Assembly (NCBI GenBank): GCA_015490995.1
Contig: WFWT01000112.1
Coordinates: 49,888 to 113,887, forward strand
Origin: Anaerolineae bacterium
Lineage (GTDB): Bacteria > Chloroflexota > Anaerolineae > JAADDB01
Length of the DNA stretch: 64,000 nucleotides
Direction: 5' to 3'
Part shown: positions 1 to 10,341 of the stretch, piece after piece
How positions within the stretch are numbered: the first letter of the stretch is position 1
Layout: every line of letters starts with the position of its first letter
Made by a program: the position numbers and the translations under genes
The notes under the pieces: model-generated
Seen by the model: only the letters and a program-made list of their open reading frames with translations
The model's database searches: none
Told to the model about the DNA's origin: nothing

Positions 1-2686
1 ATGCAGCCACAACGGTCAGCGCGAACAGCGTCGGTACTGCCAGGTTAAAGGCAACGGCAGGTGTAATGCCTGTCAACTTGATCAGGACGTTAACAATTTG
101 ATATCCCCAGTAGTAGTAATTAATGGTGCCCCCTGCAAAATATGGATCATAGGGAGGGAAGTAAGGGGAACGCACCGTCGCGTGGAGATAAGCAATCTCC
201 ATGAACTTCTCTCCCCCGTTCCAGGGTTGCCAGAGATCCGGATTGAGCAGGCGAATGAACACAAACAAAATGTACGCAACGGCAAAAAGGCCTTCATACA
301 CCAGCATCAACCGCCAGTGATGGCGCATCCAAGTCAGCCAGGGCCTCCAAAAACGCCGCGCGATCCACGCGCTGGCCCCAGCTGTAGCCACAAGGACCAG
401 AACCACCAGGGGGAGGTCGTTAATCCACACGCGTAGGGAAGGTACAATCCAGGCCAAATAAGCTACCAGGATAAGACCTAAAGCTTTGCTCAACGCGTAT
501 CCCCGATCTTCCAGCCAGGCAAAGGTCACAAAGGAGAAGGGCCACGCGATGAGGCCGATCAGGAGAACGGCCAGCCACCACAGCACAACCGCGGGCACGG
601 TGTGCTCACTGGCCCAGCGGTTCCAACGCCAGTACCGCACGACCGGCATCTCGTCAAAGGAGCGATCCAGCAAGAGCGACGGCCCTTTCCGTTCCTCCGC
701 AGGAGTAGCCGGTGAAGGTGCAGGCCGATTACCGAAGGGCAGACGCCGGAAAAGTTTCTGCAGAAACGTCTCTGGAACATACCAATGCCGTGCCCCTTCC
801 CACGTACCTCCCAGCAGAGCGTTCCACTCCTCATCCGTTAGGTCGCGCACCTTGCGGTATACCAGCACTCGGGGATGGTCATACACCCAAAAACTCTCGT
901 CTGCGTCGTCATCGGGAAACACAAAAGGACCTAACCGCGGGTACGAGGTAACATCCAGCACGCGCACGAACCCCAGCTGCTCCGCGAAGAAAAGTTCGTA
1001 AAAGCGTGTGGTCATGGGATATCGCTCGGGTAACCGGGGGATGGTGCGGTACAATCGTCCGCTGGCAAAGATGTAGTAGTCCGCTTGGCGCAAGTTGTTC
1101 TTGATAATGTCGAATTTCTCAGGCGTATCTTCTTCGTACATCGGCATTGTCACGTACCGGTAACGGCCAGGATTCGCACCAGGTTCTGGCAATCCTAGGG
1201 GAAGACGGTCATCCCAGTGCTCCGTGGCCAAGACAGCGCCATCCGGCACGTTCTCGTAAATCCACCGCGATGCAACAATCCAGGGATGGGGTTGAGCGTA
1301 TACGCCGTATAAGAAGGCGGCAGACCAAAACACCGCTTGCACGAGGGCCACGGCACCGACAATTGCCCCCCACCCCCCTCGACGGGCCAACCAGTCCCCG
1401 GCCCGTCGCCACAGACCTCCGGGCAAACGCTCCCTCGGCAAGGGAAGGCGTGAAAGGTCATACAACAGCGCAGTGCCAAAAAGGATCAGTGAAGGCACGA
1501 TAGGCAGGGTGTAACGCATGAATTTAGCCAGAAACAGCCCAGTGGGACCGAAGTAAAACACTACCCACGCCAACAACATCCATTCGCCAGGCCGCAGACG
1601 GCGTCGCACAGCACGCACGAACGCCCACCCCAGGCCCAACCATCCCAGCAATCCCAAGGCCCATCCCATTCCCCAGCGGATCGATTGCTCCATGTGGTAA
1701 ATGTACGGTCGGGTACCGCGATATTGCCGGGTAAAGGGGAAATCCGCGTCTCCCCGCACCATGGCGCCCTGCTCAACCAGAACAGCTTGTTTAAAGTTAG
1801 GCCAATCCAGGATTACGAAAGGCGAGGTCACGGCAAAGATTACCGCCGCAACCACCAAACAGAGCGCCACCAGAAGCGCGGGGTGGGGGCCGGGCCGATC
1901 GGCACGCCGCAACCATAACACCAACAGAGGTGCAATCACGATGGGCAAAGCGCTGAACTTACTGCCCACGGCCAAAGCTATCCCCACACCTGTGATCACG
2001 GCATCCCGAGGACGCCCCGTGTCAACCATGCGCATGGCCCCGTAAATGGCCAGCATCGTGAACGTGGTGGACATAGGATCCACCGCGAAAAAGTGCGCCA
2101 GCTGAATGTGGGTCACGGTGAAGGTGACAAAGGCCATTGCCAACCAGCCCCACCAGGGACCATAGAGGCGCCTGCCGATGAGGTACACCAAGAAAACCGT
2201 AAACGTGTCTGCCAGCGCCATCAACAAGCGACCTACTACGGCCAGGCCAGGCACGTCATCCAGGCCGGCAATGTACATCACGGTCTCAGGAGGGGCCCCT
2301 AATACTTCCGCTAACGGAGCCAACCGGGCCACTGCCTTGGCGGTGAAGACAAGAAGATAAAGGGGAAAATGACCGTACGTGTACGAGCGCCGTTGCTGAG
2401 CCACCCGGTCCCAAAGCGGGTTTAAGGGCGAACGCCGCGGATCTAGCGCTTCCTCCCAGGAGCTGGGCCACGCGATGGTAGGCGCGTAAAACGCAATCGT
2501 AGAACGCTCATCCGGGTGAGGGAGCTGACCATCGGCCCAATCCACGTTATACGCACGCAGGAAGAAGGCTACCAGCAACGTGAGGAGAACCAGCGTCGCG
2601 TGCCCCCACCCGTTCGGCAACGCTGTCGAACCCTTCCGTGGTGAATGTGCTGTCGTCCCCGTGTGTGCTCCGTCTCGTGCCATCAT
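1..2686 (-). CDS. Chlor_Arch_YYY / DUF2298-type polytopic membrane protein with N-terminal GT39 (PMT/ArnT)-like region; C-terminus outside window
   Basis: Manual reverse-strand translation is open from ATG at 2686 (MMARDGAHTGTT...) to the window edge; multiple hydrophobic segments; N-terminal LRAYNVDWADGQLPHPDE resembles GT39; motif GGTINYYYWGYQ near the edge matches the YYY signature. Not in the ORF track because the stop is outside the window. Confidence 0.8.
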   Translation of the reverse strand, partial: MMARDGAHTGTTAHSPRKGSTALPNGWGHATLVLLTLLVAFFLRAYNVDWADGQLPHPDERSTIAFYAPTIAWPSSWEEALDPRRSPLNPLWDRVAQQRRSYTYGHFPLYLLVFTAKAVARLAPLAEVLGAPPETVMYIAGLDDVPGLAVVGRLLMALADTFTVFLVYLIGRRLYGPWWGWLAMAFVTFTVTHIQLAHFFAVDPMSTTFTMLAIYGAMRMVDTGRPRDAVITGVGIALAVGSKFSALPIVIAPLLVLWLRRADRPGPHPALLVALCLVVAAVIFAVTSPFVILDWPNFKQAVLVEQGAMVRGDADFPFTRQYRGTRPYIYHMEQSIRWGMGWALGLLGWLGLGWAFVRAVRRRLRPGEWMLLAWVVFYFGPTGLFLAKFMRYTLPIVPSLILFGTALLYDLSRLPLPRERLPGGLWRRAGDWLARRGGWGAIVGAVALVQAVFWSAAFLYGVYAQPHPWIVASRWIYENVPDGAVLATEHWDDRLPLGLPEPGANPGRYRYVTMPMYEEDTPEKFDIIKNNLRQADYYIFASGRLYRTIPRLPERYPMTTRFYELFFAEQLGFVRVLDVTSYPRLGPFVFPDDDADESFWVYDHPRVLVYRKVRDLTDEEWNALLGGTWEGARHWYVPETFLQKLFRRLPFGNRPAPSPATPAEERKGPSLLLDRSFDEMPVVRYWRWNRWASEHTVPAVVLWWLAVLLIGLIAWPFSFVTFAWLEDRGYALSKALGLILVAYLAWIVPSLRVWINDLPLVVLVLVATAGASAWIARRFWRPWLTWMRHHWRLMLVYEGLFAVAYILFVFIRLLNPDLWQPWNGGEKFMEIAYLHATVRSPYFPPYDPYFAGGTINYYYWGYQIVNVLIKLTGITPAVAFNLAVPTLFALTVVAA

Positions 2687-2954
2687 GACCGTCGACCCGA
2701 CACTCAGATGATAAGGAATGTGTAGGGGTTAACCGGGCTATCCCCTGGCCAACACCCTGCAGCCCGTATGGGAGATTATACGGCAGCGTTGCCCAGGGCT
2801 GAAAACCCAAGTCTGACTTCGCACTCCCGTCCGTCAGGAATATCCCTTTAGATTCTGTCGCCCTGTCGCTGTTTTGACGCCTTCTCCCCAAAGTAGGTAG
2901 AATCTACCCCACCCCACACACGATTCAGAGCACATATGGGGAGTTGAGACAATT

Positions 2955-3725
2955 ATGAAACCCGTGGCATCTCAACCATCGGTTGGGCCAGTGTCCAGTT
3001 CATCATCTGCTGGCGAAGAAAGTCCGGAGCAGACACTTTACGCCTTTGTGCTGGACATTCATGACGGTCTGGTACAAAACTTGTTCGCGGCGGCTTCACA
3101 AGTACACACTCTCCAGCGGCACCTCACGGGGAACCGGCCTATAGACATGACTACCCTGGAGGAAGGGCTTCAACGCATTGCCGACCTGCTGGAAAGCTCC
3201 TTGTACGAAATACGCACCTTCGTTCACGCATTTGGCTCTCCGGACATTTACCATCGCGATTTCACTACTTTGGTACATGAACTGGCCGAACAGCGCCGCT
3301 CCATTACCGGTATGCAGGTGCACGTTACCATAACACCCTCCCTGCCCTCCTTGCCCCTCCCCACGCGCGTGGCCCTTTACCGCATCCTCCAAGAAGCCCT
3401 GGCCAATGCCCACCGCCACGGCCAGGCCACCGACGTATGGGTTAAGCTGGCCTGTCATCCTCCGTTGCTCACCCTGGAGATTAGGGACAACGGCCAAGGC
3501 TTTGACCCAGAGCGTGTGCTCGCCTCTCCTCACATCGGAAAACACCTGGGATTACGAGGCATGCAGGAACGCGTCCAGGCCCTGGGAGGCACATTGGACA
3601 TTACCAGTGCTCCCGGTCAGGGGACCACCATTCGTATCACTCTGCCGTGCTCGGAGGCAGAGAGCGCCCATGAGCAGGAAAGCACACCCGCACCAAAAGC
3701 GCATTCGGGTCGTGCTCGCGGATGA
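2955..3725 (+). CDS. soluble sensor histidine kinase, HisKA_3/NarL-DesK class
   Basis: DIHDGLVQNLFAA H-box and C-terminal HATPase (DNGQGFDPE...GLRGMQERVQALGG); no TM segment or recognisable sensor domain. Confidence 0.85.
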   Translation: MKPVASQPSVGPVSSSSSAGEESPEQTLYAFVLDIHDGLVQNLFAAASQVHTLQRHLTGNRPIDMTTLEEGLQRIADLLESSLYEIRTFVHAFGSPDIYHRDFTTLVHELAEQRRSITGMQVHVTITPSLPSLPLPTRVALYRILQEALANAHRHGQATDVWVKLACHPPLLTLEIRDNGQGFDPERVLASPHIGKHLGLRGMQERVQALGGTLDITSAPGQGTTIRITLPCSEAESAHEQESTPAPKAHSGRARG

Positions 3726-4326
3726 CCACGAGCTGGTCTTAGAAGGGCTGCGTTCCATTCTCCAGCACGAGCCCGACATTGAAGTAGTGGCCGCGGTCAC
3801 CGACGGCGAGCAACTTTTGCGCGTCCTGCAAACTCATCGCCCGGACATGGTGGTTCTTGACCTTCGCATGCCCAAAATTGACGGCCTTGCCTGTTTACGC
3901 TTTATCCGGGAACACGGCCTGCCCACCCGAGTGCTGGTACTGACCGCCTTTGACGACCGGGAATCGGTACGAGCCGCCTTTGAACTGGGCGCCGACGGCT
4001 TCGCGTTGAAGACCGATCCCCCTCAGTTAACCGTTGCCGCCATTCGCGAGGTGTACCACGACCGGATAGTCTTTCCCCGTCTCGCCGCGCGGTGGGTCAT
4101 CCAGCGTCAAGAGCAAGCCTCCCCCCTCAAAGAACGCCTTTCCCCGCGGGAACAGGAAGTTCTCGCCCTGGTAGCTGAAGGACTTACCAACGCCCAGATC
4201 GCCCAACGACTGATGATCGGTGAGGAAACGGTCAAGTTTCACCTGCGCAACATTTACCAGAAACTAGGTGTCTCCACCCGCACCGAGGCCGCCGCCTATT
4301 ACTACCGACATCTGGCCAAATCCTAA
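3670..4326 (+). CDS. NarL/LuxR-family response regulator
   Basis: Receiver (VVLADDHELVLEGL, DMVVLDLRMPKIDG) and LuxR HTH (LSPREQEVLALVAEGLTNAQIAQRLMIGEETVKFHLRNIYQKLGV); internal ATG of the 3406 ORF; overlaps the kinase gene. Confidence 0.9.
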   Translation: MSRKAHPHQKRIRVVLADDHELVLEGLRSILQHEPDIEVVAAVTDGEQLLRVLQTHRPDMVVLDLRMPKIDGLACLRFIREHGLPTRVLVLTAFDDRESVRAAFELGADGFALKTDPPQLTVAAIREVYHDRIVFPRLAARWVIQRQEQASPLKERLSPREQEVLALVAEGLTNAQIAQRLMIGEETVKFHLRNIYQKLGVSTRTEAAAYYYRHLAKS

Positions 4327-4417
4327 TTGACCCCAAGTCAACCTGTTATCCCCGCTTTTTGTAGTCCCCTGCAACGGAACCCCCCAAATGGGGGGGCATG
4401 ATCCCCCGGTATGGGTG

Positions 4418-4446
4418 TTGTGAAACGCGGCACGATCTGGTATATG
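4418..4446 (+). promoter_or_regulatory. candidate sigma70-type promoter for the Calvin-cycle operon
   Basis: TTGTGA (4418-4423), 17-nt spacer, TATATG (4441-4446), about 135 nt upstream of the first operon start codon. Confidence 0.4.
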
Positions 4447-4580
4447 CAAAAGAGCCAGGTGACCACGAACGGTCCCCTCACGAGGATGTCCGGGCCACCG
4501 TTTGTCCACGAGGCCATTCCTCCCTTCGTGTCACGCACGATGGCGCTTTCATCGTGATCTGATTCCACCGGAGGTGACCT

Positions 4581-5735
4581 ATGAGCCAGGAAATTACGCT
4601 TAGTGTCATCAAAGCGGACGTCGGCGGATGGGTCGGTCACTCGGCCATGCACCCGGAACTCGAACGCGCTGCCCGTGAGGTGCTTAGCGAGGGCAAACAA
4701 CGTGGCATTCTGGTGGACTACCATGTCACCCACTGTGGGGATGACCTGGAGCTTATCATGACCCACACCCGGGGGGTGGAGCACCGGGACGTGCACGAGT
4801 TGGCTTGGCGGGCCTTTGAGCGCGCAACGGAAGCAGCCCGCGACTTAAAGCTGTACGGTGCCGGGCAGGATCTGCTCTCTGATGCATTCAGCGGTAACGT
4901 GCGGGGTATGGGACCGGGCGTGGCTGAAATGACATTCGTAGAGCGTAAATCGGAAACCATTGTTATCTTTTTGGCGGACAAGACCTCTCCTGGAGCCTGG
5001 AACCTGCCCCTATTTCGCATGTTTGCCGATCCTTTCAACACGGCCGGATTGGTTATCTCCCCCACCTTGCACCACGGATTTCGGTTCGAAGTACACGACG
5101 TGCGTGAAAACAAGCGCATCATCCTGGATTGTCCGGAAGAAATGTATGACCTGCTTATCTTCATAGGCGCGCCCAGCCGGTACAACATCAAGGCTGTGTA
5201 CAGTCGGGCCACCGGAGAAATCGCGGCCGTCTCCTCCACCGACCGTCTTTCCCTCATTGCCGGTCGCTATGTCGGAAAGGATGACCCGGTCTGTATTGTG
5301 CGGTGCCAATCCCAATTTCCCGCGGTAGGCGAAGTACTGGAACCCTTCGCCTTTCCCCATGTAGTGGAGGGGTGGATGCGCGGTTCCCACCACGGACCGC
5401 TTATGCCTGTGTCGCAGCGAGAAGCCCGGCCCAGCCGCTTTGACGGCCCCCCACGGGTAATCGCGCTGGGCTTTCAGCTAGCGGAAGGTCGCCTTATCGG
5501 TCCTGTAGACCTATTTGATGATCCCAGTTTTGATCTGGCTCGCCGGCAAGCGAACCTTATCGCCGGCTATCTGCGACGTCATGGGCCCTTCGAACCTCAT
5601 CGGCTCCCCATGGAAGAGATGGAGTACACCACCCTTCCAGACGTCATGTCTCGCTTGGCCGACCGGATGGAACCCCTGGACGGTCGCCAGCCTCTAACGC
5701 AACCCGCGCCGCAGCCGGAAATGGATGTGGACTAA
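4581..5735 (+). CDS. fbp: bifunctional fructose-1,6-bisphosphate aldolase/phosphatase (archaeal-type FBPA/P, class V)
   Basis: [24 protein letters not shown]-terminus, [50 protein letters not shown]: full-length match to the remembered family. Confidence 0.93.
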   Translation: MSQEITLSVIKADVGGWVGHSAMHPELERAAREVLSEGKQRGILVDYHVTHCGDDLELIMTHTRGVEHRDVHELAWRAFERATEAARDLKLYGAGQDLLSDAFSGNVRGMGPGVAEMTFVERKSETIVIFLADKTSPGAWNLPLFRMFADPFNTAGLVISPTLHHGFRFEVHDVRENKRIILDCPEEMYDLLIFIGAPSRYNIKAVYSRATGEIAAVSSTDRLSLIAGRYVGKDDPVCIVRCQSQFPAVGEVLEPFAFPHVVEGWMRGSHHGPLMPVSQREARPSRFDGPPRVIALGFQLAEGRLIGPVDLFDDPSFDLARRQANLIAGYLRRHGPFEPHRLPMEEMEYTTLPDVMSRLADRMEPLDGRQPLTQPAPQPEMDVD

Positions 5736-5749
5736 TTGAGGAGAGCACC

Positions 5750-7780
5750 ATGGATCACTACAGCGTGGAACAGTTGTGCGTCAACGCCATTCGAACCCTG
5801 ACCATGGACGCGGTACAGCGGGCCAATTCGGGACACCCAGGTATGCCGATGGGCATGGCCGACGCGGCGTTTGTGTTGTGGGCCCACTTTCTAAAACACG
5901 ACCCCCTACACCCGTCCTGGCCAAATCGGGATCGCCTCATCCTGTCTGCAGGGCACGGCTCCATGCTGCTGTACGCGCTCTTACACCTGAGCGGTGTGCT
6001 CACCTTAGAAGAACTGAAACAGTTCCGACAATGGGGCAGCCGCACGCCAGGACACCCCGAATATGGAGTGACACCGGGTGTGGAAACGACCACTGGCCCC
6101 CTGGGACAGGGGTTCGCCAACGGCGTTGGTATGGCCATAGCTGAGAGGTGGCTAGCAGAACACTTCAACCAACCTGGCTTTCCCGTGGTGGACCACTACA
6201 CTTACGCAATTGTAAGCGATGGTGATCTCATGGAAGGCATATCCCATGAGGCCGCCTCTCTCGCCGGCCACCTGGGGCTCGGCAAGCTGATCTACCTCTA
6301 CGATGCAAACCGCATCTCCATCGACGGTCCCACGGATCTCACCTTCACCGAGGATGTAGCGTCCCGTTTTCGAGCGTATGGGTGGCAAGTCCTCGAGGTA
6401 GACGGCCACGACCGGGAAGCGGTGGCTCAAGCCATCACAACGGCCCAAGCAGACAGGGAGCATCCCAGCCTGATCATCTGTCACACGCATATCGCTTTTG
6501 GCAGTCCCAACAAACAGGATACCGCTGCCGCCCACGGCGCTCCCCTGGGCGAGGAAGAGGTTCGACGGACCAAAGAGAACCTAGGGTGGCCTGTCACTCC
6601 ACCTTTTTACGTCCCCGAAACGGTGTACGCTTACTTCCGAGAGCGAGCTCACACTTGGAAAGCAGCTCGCACCACATGGGAAGAACTCTTCAAGGCTTAC
6701 ACCAAGACACATCCGGAGCTGGCTGCTCAACTTCATGCTGCTTGGACAGGTCAGCTACCTGCCGGTTGGGAGGAAGTACTCCCCACCTTTACTCCGGGCA
6801 CGATGATGGCGACGCGCAGCGCCTCGGGCAACGTTCTGAACGCTATCGCTGCCCGACTTCCTACCCTTATTGGTGGATCGGCGGACCTCTCGGGCTCTAA
6901 CAAGACGTATCTCTCCGCTTATTCTCCTCTACAACGGCACGACTTTCAAGGCCGAAACATACACTTCGGGGTACGGGAGCACGCGATGGGCGCCATCCTG
7001 AACGGTATGGCCCTTCATGGCGGTGTCCGTCCTTACGGAGGGACCTTCCTCGTCTTTTCCGACTACATGCGCCCGGCTATCCGCATGGCCGCGTTGATGG
7101 CGCTACCGGTAATATTCGTTTTCACCCATGACAGCATCTTTGTAGGCGAGGATGGGCCCACGCACCAACCGGTAGAACATCTGCTGGCCCTGCGTGCCAT
7201 TCCCAACCTGGTCGTCATCCGACCGGCTGACGCGATTGAAACGGCGGCTGCCTGGCGCGTGGCTCTGCACCGGCGCACAGGTCCCACGGCACTGGTGCTA
7301 ACCCGGCAGAAGGTGCCGGTCATTGACCATCACGCGCTCAAGAGCCCGGTGGCCGTCATGCGGGGAGCATACATCTTGGCACGTGAACCTGGTAATCACC
7401 CTGACCTTATCCTTATTGCCTCCGGTTCAGAAGTAGCCCTTGCCCTAGCAGCCTGGAAACGCTTGATTGCTGACGGCGTTCAAGCTCGGGTGGTAAGCAT
7501 GCCTTCATGGGAACTGTTCGCCGAGCAACCACCTGCCTATCAAGCCGAGGTACTACCCTCCACCGTCCGGGCCCGAGTAGCTATCGAAGCCGGTCTCTCG
7601 CTGGGTTGGGAACGCTATGTGGGACCAGAAGGTACCGTCATCAGTGTGGAACGGTTTGGTGCTTCGGCACCCTATCAGGTCATGGCAGAAAAGTTCGGCT
7701 TTACCGTGGACAACGTGCTCACCCACGCCTATCGTGTGCTGCAGGCCACCCATGCCCCTGCCGTGAAAATTCCCGGATAA
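5750..7780 (+). CDS. tkt: transketolase
   Basis: [58 protein letters not shown]; 676 aa. Confidence 0.97.
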   Translation: MDHYSVEQLCVNAIRTLTMDAVQRANSGHPGMPMGMADAAFVLWAHFLKHDPLHPSWPNRDRLILSAGHGSMLLYALLHLSGVLTLEELKQFRQWGSRTPGHPEYGVTPGVETTTGPLGQGFANGVGMAIAERWLAEHFNQPGFPVVDHYTYAIVSDGDLMEGISHEAASLAGHLGLGKLIYLYDANRISIDGPTDLTFTEDVASRFRAYGWQVLEVDGHDREAVAQAITTAQADREHPSLIICHTHIAFGSPNKQDTAAAHGAPLGEEEVRRTKENLGWPVTPPFYVPETVYAYFRERAHTWKAARTTWEELFKAYTKTHPELAAQLHAAWTGQLPAGWEEVLPTFTPGTMMATRSASGNVLNAIAARLPTLIGGSADLSGSNKTYLSAYSPLQRHDFQGRNIHFGVREHAMGAILNGMALHGGVRPYGGTFLVFSDYMRPAIRMAALMALPVIFVFTHDSIFVGEDGPTHQPVEHLLALRAIPNLVVIRPADAIETAAAWRVALHRRTGPTALVLTRQKVPVIDHHALKSPVAVMRGAYILAREPGNHPDLILIASGSEVALALAAWKRLIADGVQARVVSMPSWELFAEQPPAYQAEVLPSTVRARVAIEAGLSLGWERYVGPEGTVISVERFGASAPYQVMAEKFGFTVDNVLTHAYRVLQATHAPAVKIPG

Positions 7781-7797
7781 CCGGAGGGAGGTGAACT

Positions 7798-8475
7798 ATG
7801 CGCATCTTTCTTGACACCGCCAACCTGGATGACATTCGTGAAATCGCCCGGTGGGGCATTATCTCAGGCGTCACCACCAACCCCACTCTCCTCGCACGGG
7901 AAGGGAAAAACGTGCGGGACGTGATTGTGGAGATTTGTGAGATCGTTAACGGACCGGTCAGCATGGAAGTAGTCTCCACCGACGCTGAAGGTATGGTCCG
8001 AGAAGCACGGGAGTACGTCACTTGGCATCCCAACGTGATTATCAAGATTCCCATGATCCCGGAGGGATTGGCAGCAACAGCCATCCTGGCCCGGGAAGGT
8101 ATCCAGGTCAACATGACCCTGATCTTTAACCCCAACCAGGCCCTTTTCGCCGCTTTGGCCGGTGCCGCCTACGTTAGCCCATTCTTGGGACGCCTAGACG
8201 ACATATCTACCGAGGGGATGGACCTAATCCGTGAAATTGTGGCCGTGTTCCGCCAGGATGCGCATCTGGACACGCAGATTTTGGCCGCGTCGCTGCGGCA
8301 TCCACGGCACCTGGTAGAAGCGGCCAAGGCCGGCGCGGATGTGGCTACCTGTCCACCGGCTGTCATCCGGAAGGCGCTCAAACATCCTCTCACCGATATC
8401 GGTCTGGAACGCTTCCTGAACGACTGGCGCCAACTTGAGGCTACCCTCACACGGGAAGTAGCCCGTGTGTCGTGA
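7798..8475 (+). CDS. tal: transaldolase (small TalC/MipB-type)
   Basis: [72 protein letters not shown]; 225 aa. Glu in VSMEVVST is transaldolase-like (FSA has Gln there). Confidence 0.92.
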   Translation: MRIFLDTANLDDIREIARWGIISGVTTNPTLLAREGKNVRDVIVEICEIVNGPVSMEVVSTDAEGMVREAREYVTWHPNVIIKIPMIPEGLAATAILAREGIQVNMTLIFNPNQALFAALAGAAYVSPFLGRLDDISTEGMDLIREIVAVFRQDAHLDTQILAASLRHPRHLVEAAKAGADVATCPPAVIRKALKHPLTDIGLERFLNDWRQLEATLTREVARVS

Positions 8476-8548
8476 TACTGAACCCGACATGTGGTTATCA
8501 CCCATGATGTTTACAACAAACGCAATGGTTTAACAGGAGGATGGTGAC

Positions 8549-9976
8549 ATGACGCAGAAGTTCGAGCAGCTCTATGATGCCGGGGTTAAGCCGTACAGCG
8601 AGTCGGGCTACCTGGATCTGGACTACACGCCCGGCCCTCATGATGTGCTTGCTGCCTTTCGTATCACACCCCAGCCTAACGTGTCCTGGGAGGAAGCTGC
8701 CGCTGCTGTGGCGGCGGAGTCCTCGTTTGCTACGTGGACCCAAGTGTGGTCCGACTACTTAGTGGACGGCGACCAGTATAAGGCACGCGTGTACGAGATT
8801 AAGCCCATCCCCGGACGCGATCACCAGTTCATAGCTTACATCGCCTATCCCCTCGACCTGTTCGAGGAAGGATCGCTGCCAAACCTTATGTCCTCGCTGG
8901 TGGGCAACGTGTTCGGCTTCAAACCGCTACGGGCCCTGCGCTTGGAGGACTTGTACTTCCCTCCTGCGTACTTGAAGACATTCCAAGGCCCCCCACACGG
9001 TATTCAGGTTGAGCGAGACAAGCTAAACAAATACGGCCGTCCCCTCCTCGGAGGAACCATGAAGCCCAAGTTAGGGCTATCAGCCAAAAATTACGGCCGA
9101 TTGATATACGAAGCACTTCGAGGGGGACTGGACTTTACAAAAGACGACGAAAACATAACCTCCCAGCCCTTTATGCGATGGCGTGACCGATACGAGATCG
9201 TGATGGAGGCGGTTCACAAGGCCGAAGCAGAGACCGGTGAACGCAAAGGGCATTACTTAAATGTCACAGCCCACACCATGGAGGAAATTTACAAGCGCGC
9301 GGAATTCGCCAAGGAATTGGGGGCCCGCATCATTATGGTGGACTACCTGATTATCGGTTTCACCGCGTTCACCTCCTTGTCCAAGTGGTGCAGGGAAAAC
9401 GGTCTACTTCTCCACGCCCACCGAGCCTTCCACTCGGTGATCGACCGCCATCCCGATCACGGCATTCACTGGCGCGTCCTGGCCAAATGGTGTCGCATCG
9501 TAGGGGCAGACCATGTCCACAATGGGACGGTGGTGGGCAAGCTGGAGGCTGATCGTGCGTCCACCATCGCCATCAACAAAATGCTCCGTGACCCTTACGT
9601 GCGCGCGGAGGACGCTCCGGGATTTCACTTCGACCAGCCATGGCTTTCCATGCCCGGCATGTTCCCTGTCGCCTCGGGAGGCATTCACGTGTGGCACATG
9701 CCCGAACTGGTGCACATCTTTGGGGACGACGTGGTGCTCCAGTTCGGCGGCGGCACTGTGGGGCATCCCTGGGGCAGCGCGGCCGGCGCTACCGCCAACC
9801 GTGTCGCGCTGGAAGCGGTGATTAAAGCCCGTAATGAGGGTCGCGACCTGCTCCGTGAAGGCCGCGATATCCTCCTAGAGGCCGCACGCCACAGTCCCGA
9901 ACTGCGAGTAGCCCTGGAAACCTGGAAGGATGTCACTTTCGATTACGAAACCGTGGATAAACTAGTGACTGTGTGA
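8549..9976 (+). CDS. rbcL: ribulose-bisphosphate carboxylase large subunit, form I
   Basis: 475 aa; [48 protein letters not shown] loop 6, [31 protein letters not shown]. Confidence 0.97.
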   Translation: MTQKFEQLYDAGVKPYSESGYLDLDYTPGPHDVLAAFRITPQPNVSWEEAAAAVAAESSFATWTQVWSDYLVDGDQYKARVYEIKPIPGRDHQFIAYIAYPLDLFEEGSLPNLMSSLVGNVFGFKPLRALRLEDLYFPPAYLKTFQGPPHGIQVERDKLNKYGRPLLGGTMKPKLGLSAKNYGRLIYEALRGGLDFTKDDENITSQPFMRWRDRYEIVMEAVHKAEAETGERKGHYLNVTAHTMEEIYKRAEFAKELGARIIMVDYLIIGFTAFTSLSKWCRENGLLLHAHRAFHSVIDRHPDHGIHWRVLAKWCRIVGADHVHNGTVVGKLEADRASTIAINKMLRDPYVRAEDAPGFHFDQPWLSMPGMFPVASGGIHVWHMPELVHIFGDDVVLQFGGGTVGHPWGSAAGATANRVALEAVIKARNEGRDLLREGRDILLEAARHSPELRVALETWKDVTFDYETVDKLVTV

Positions 9977-9990
9977 ACAGGAGGTGCGCT

Positions 9991-10314
9991 ATGCCACGCC
10001 GTGCAGGAACCTTTGCCTATCTTCCCCCGTTGACTCGGGAAGAAATTGCCCGTCAGGTCAAATACATCCTCCAGCAGGGTTGGATTCCCGGCGTGGAATT
10101 CGCCCGGGAAGAGGAAGTGGATGACGACTTTCGCCATTGGTGGAAACTGCCCCTCTTTAATGCCCGGTCTGTCGAAGAGGTCATGGCCGAGGTGGAAGCC
10201 TGTCGCGAGGCCCACCCCGACTGTTACATCTTCGTCACCGGGTACAACCCCCATCAACAACACCTTAAACTGGACTTTGTCGCCTATTACCCCTCAAGTA
10301 CCTCGCGCGACTGA
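9991..10314 (+). CDS. rbcS: ribulose-bisphosphate carboxylase small subunit
   Basis: TFAYLPPLTREEIARQVKYILQQGWIPGVEF...WWKLPLFNARSVEEVMAEVEACREAHPDCYIFVTGYNPHQQ; ATG 9991 behind AGGAGGTGCGCT; follows rbcL. Confidence 0.94.
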   Translation: MPRRAGTFAYLPPLTREEIARQVKYILQQGWIPGVEFAREEEVDDDFRHWWKLPLFNARSVEEVMAEVEACREAHPDCYIFVTGYNPHQQHLKLDFVAYYPSSTSRD

Positions 10315-10341
10315 GTCCGGAGGAACGAAAGGAGGGCATAC

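Noticed and set aside
3406-3669. Upstream part of the response-regulator ORF
   Set aside because: Overlaps the kinase catalytic domain in another frame; receiver domain begins at ATG 3670.
8549-9976. RuBisCO-like protein (form IV) interpretation
   Set aside because: All signature catalytic motifs retained and rbcS/prk are adjacent, so a true form I enzyme is far more likely.
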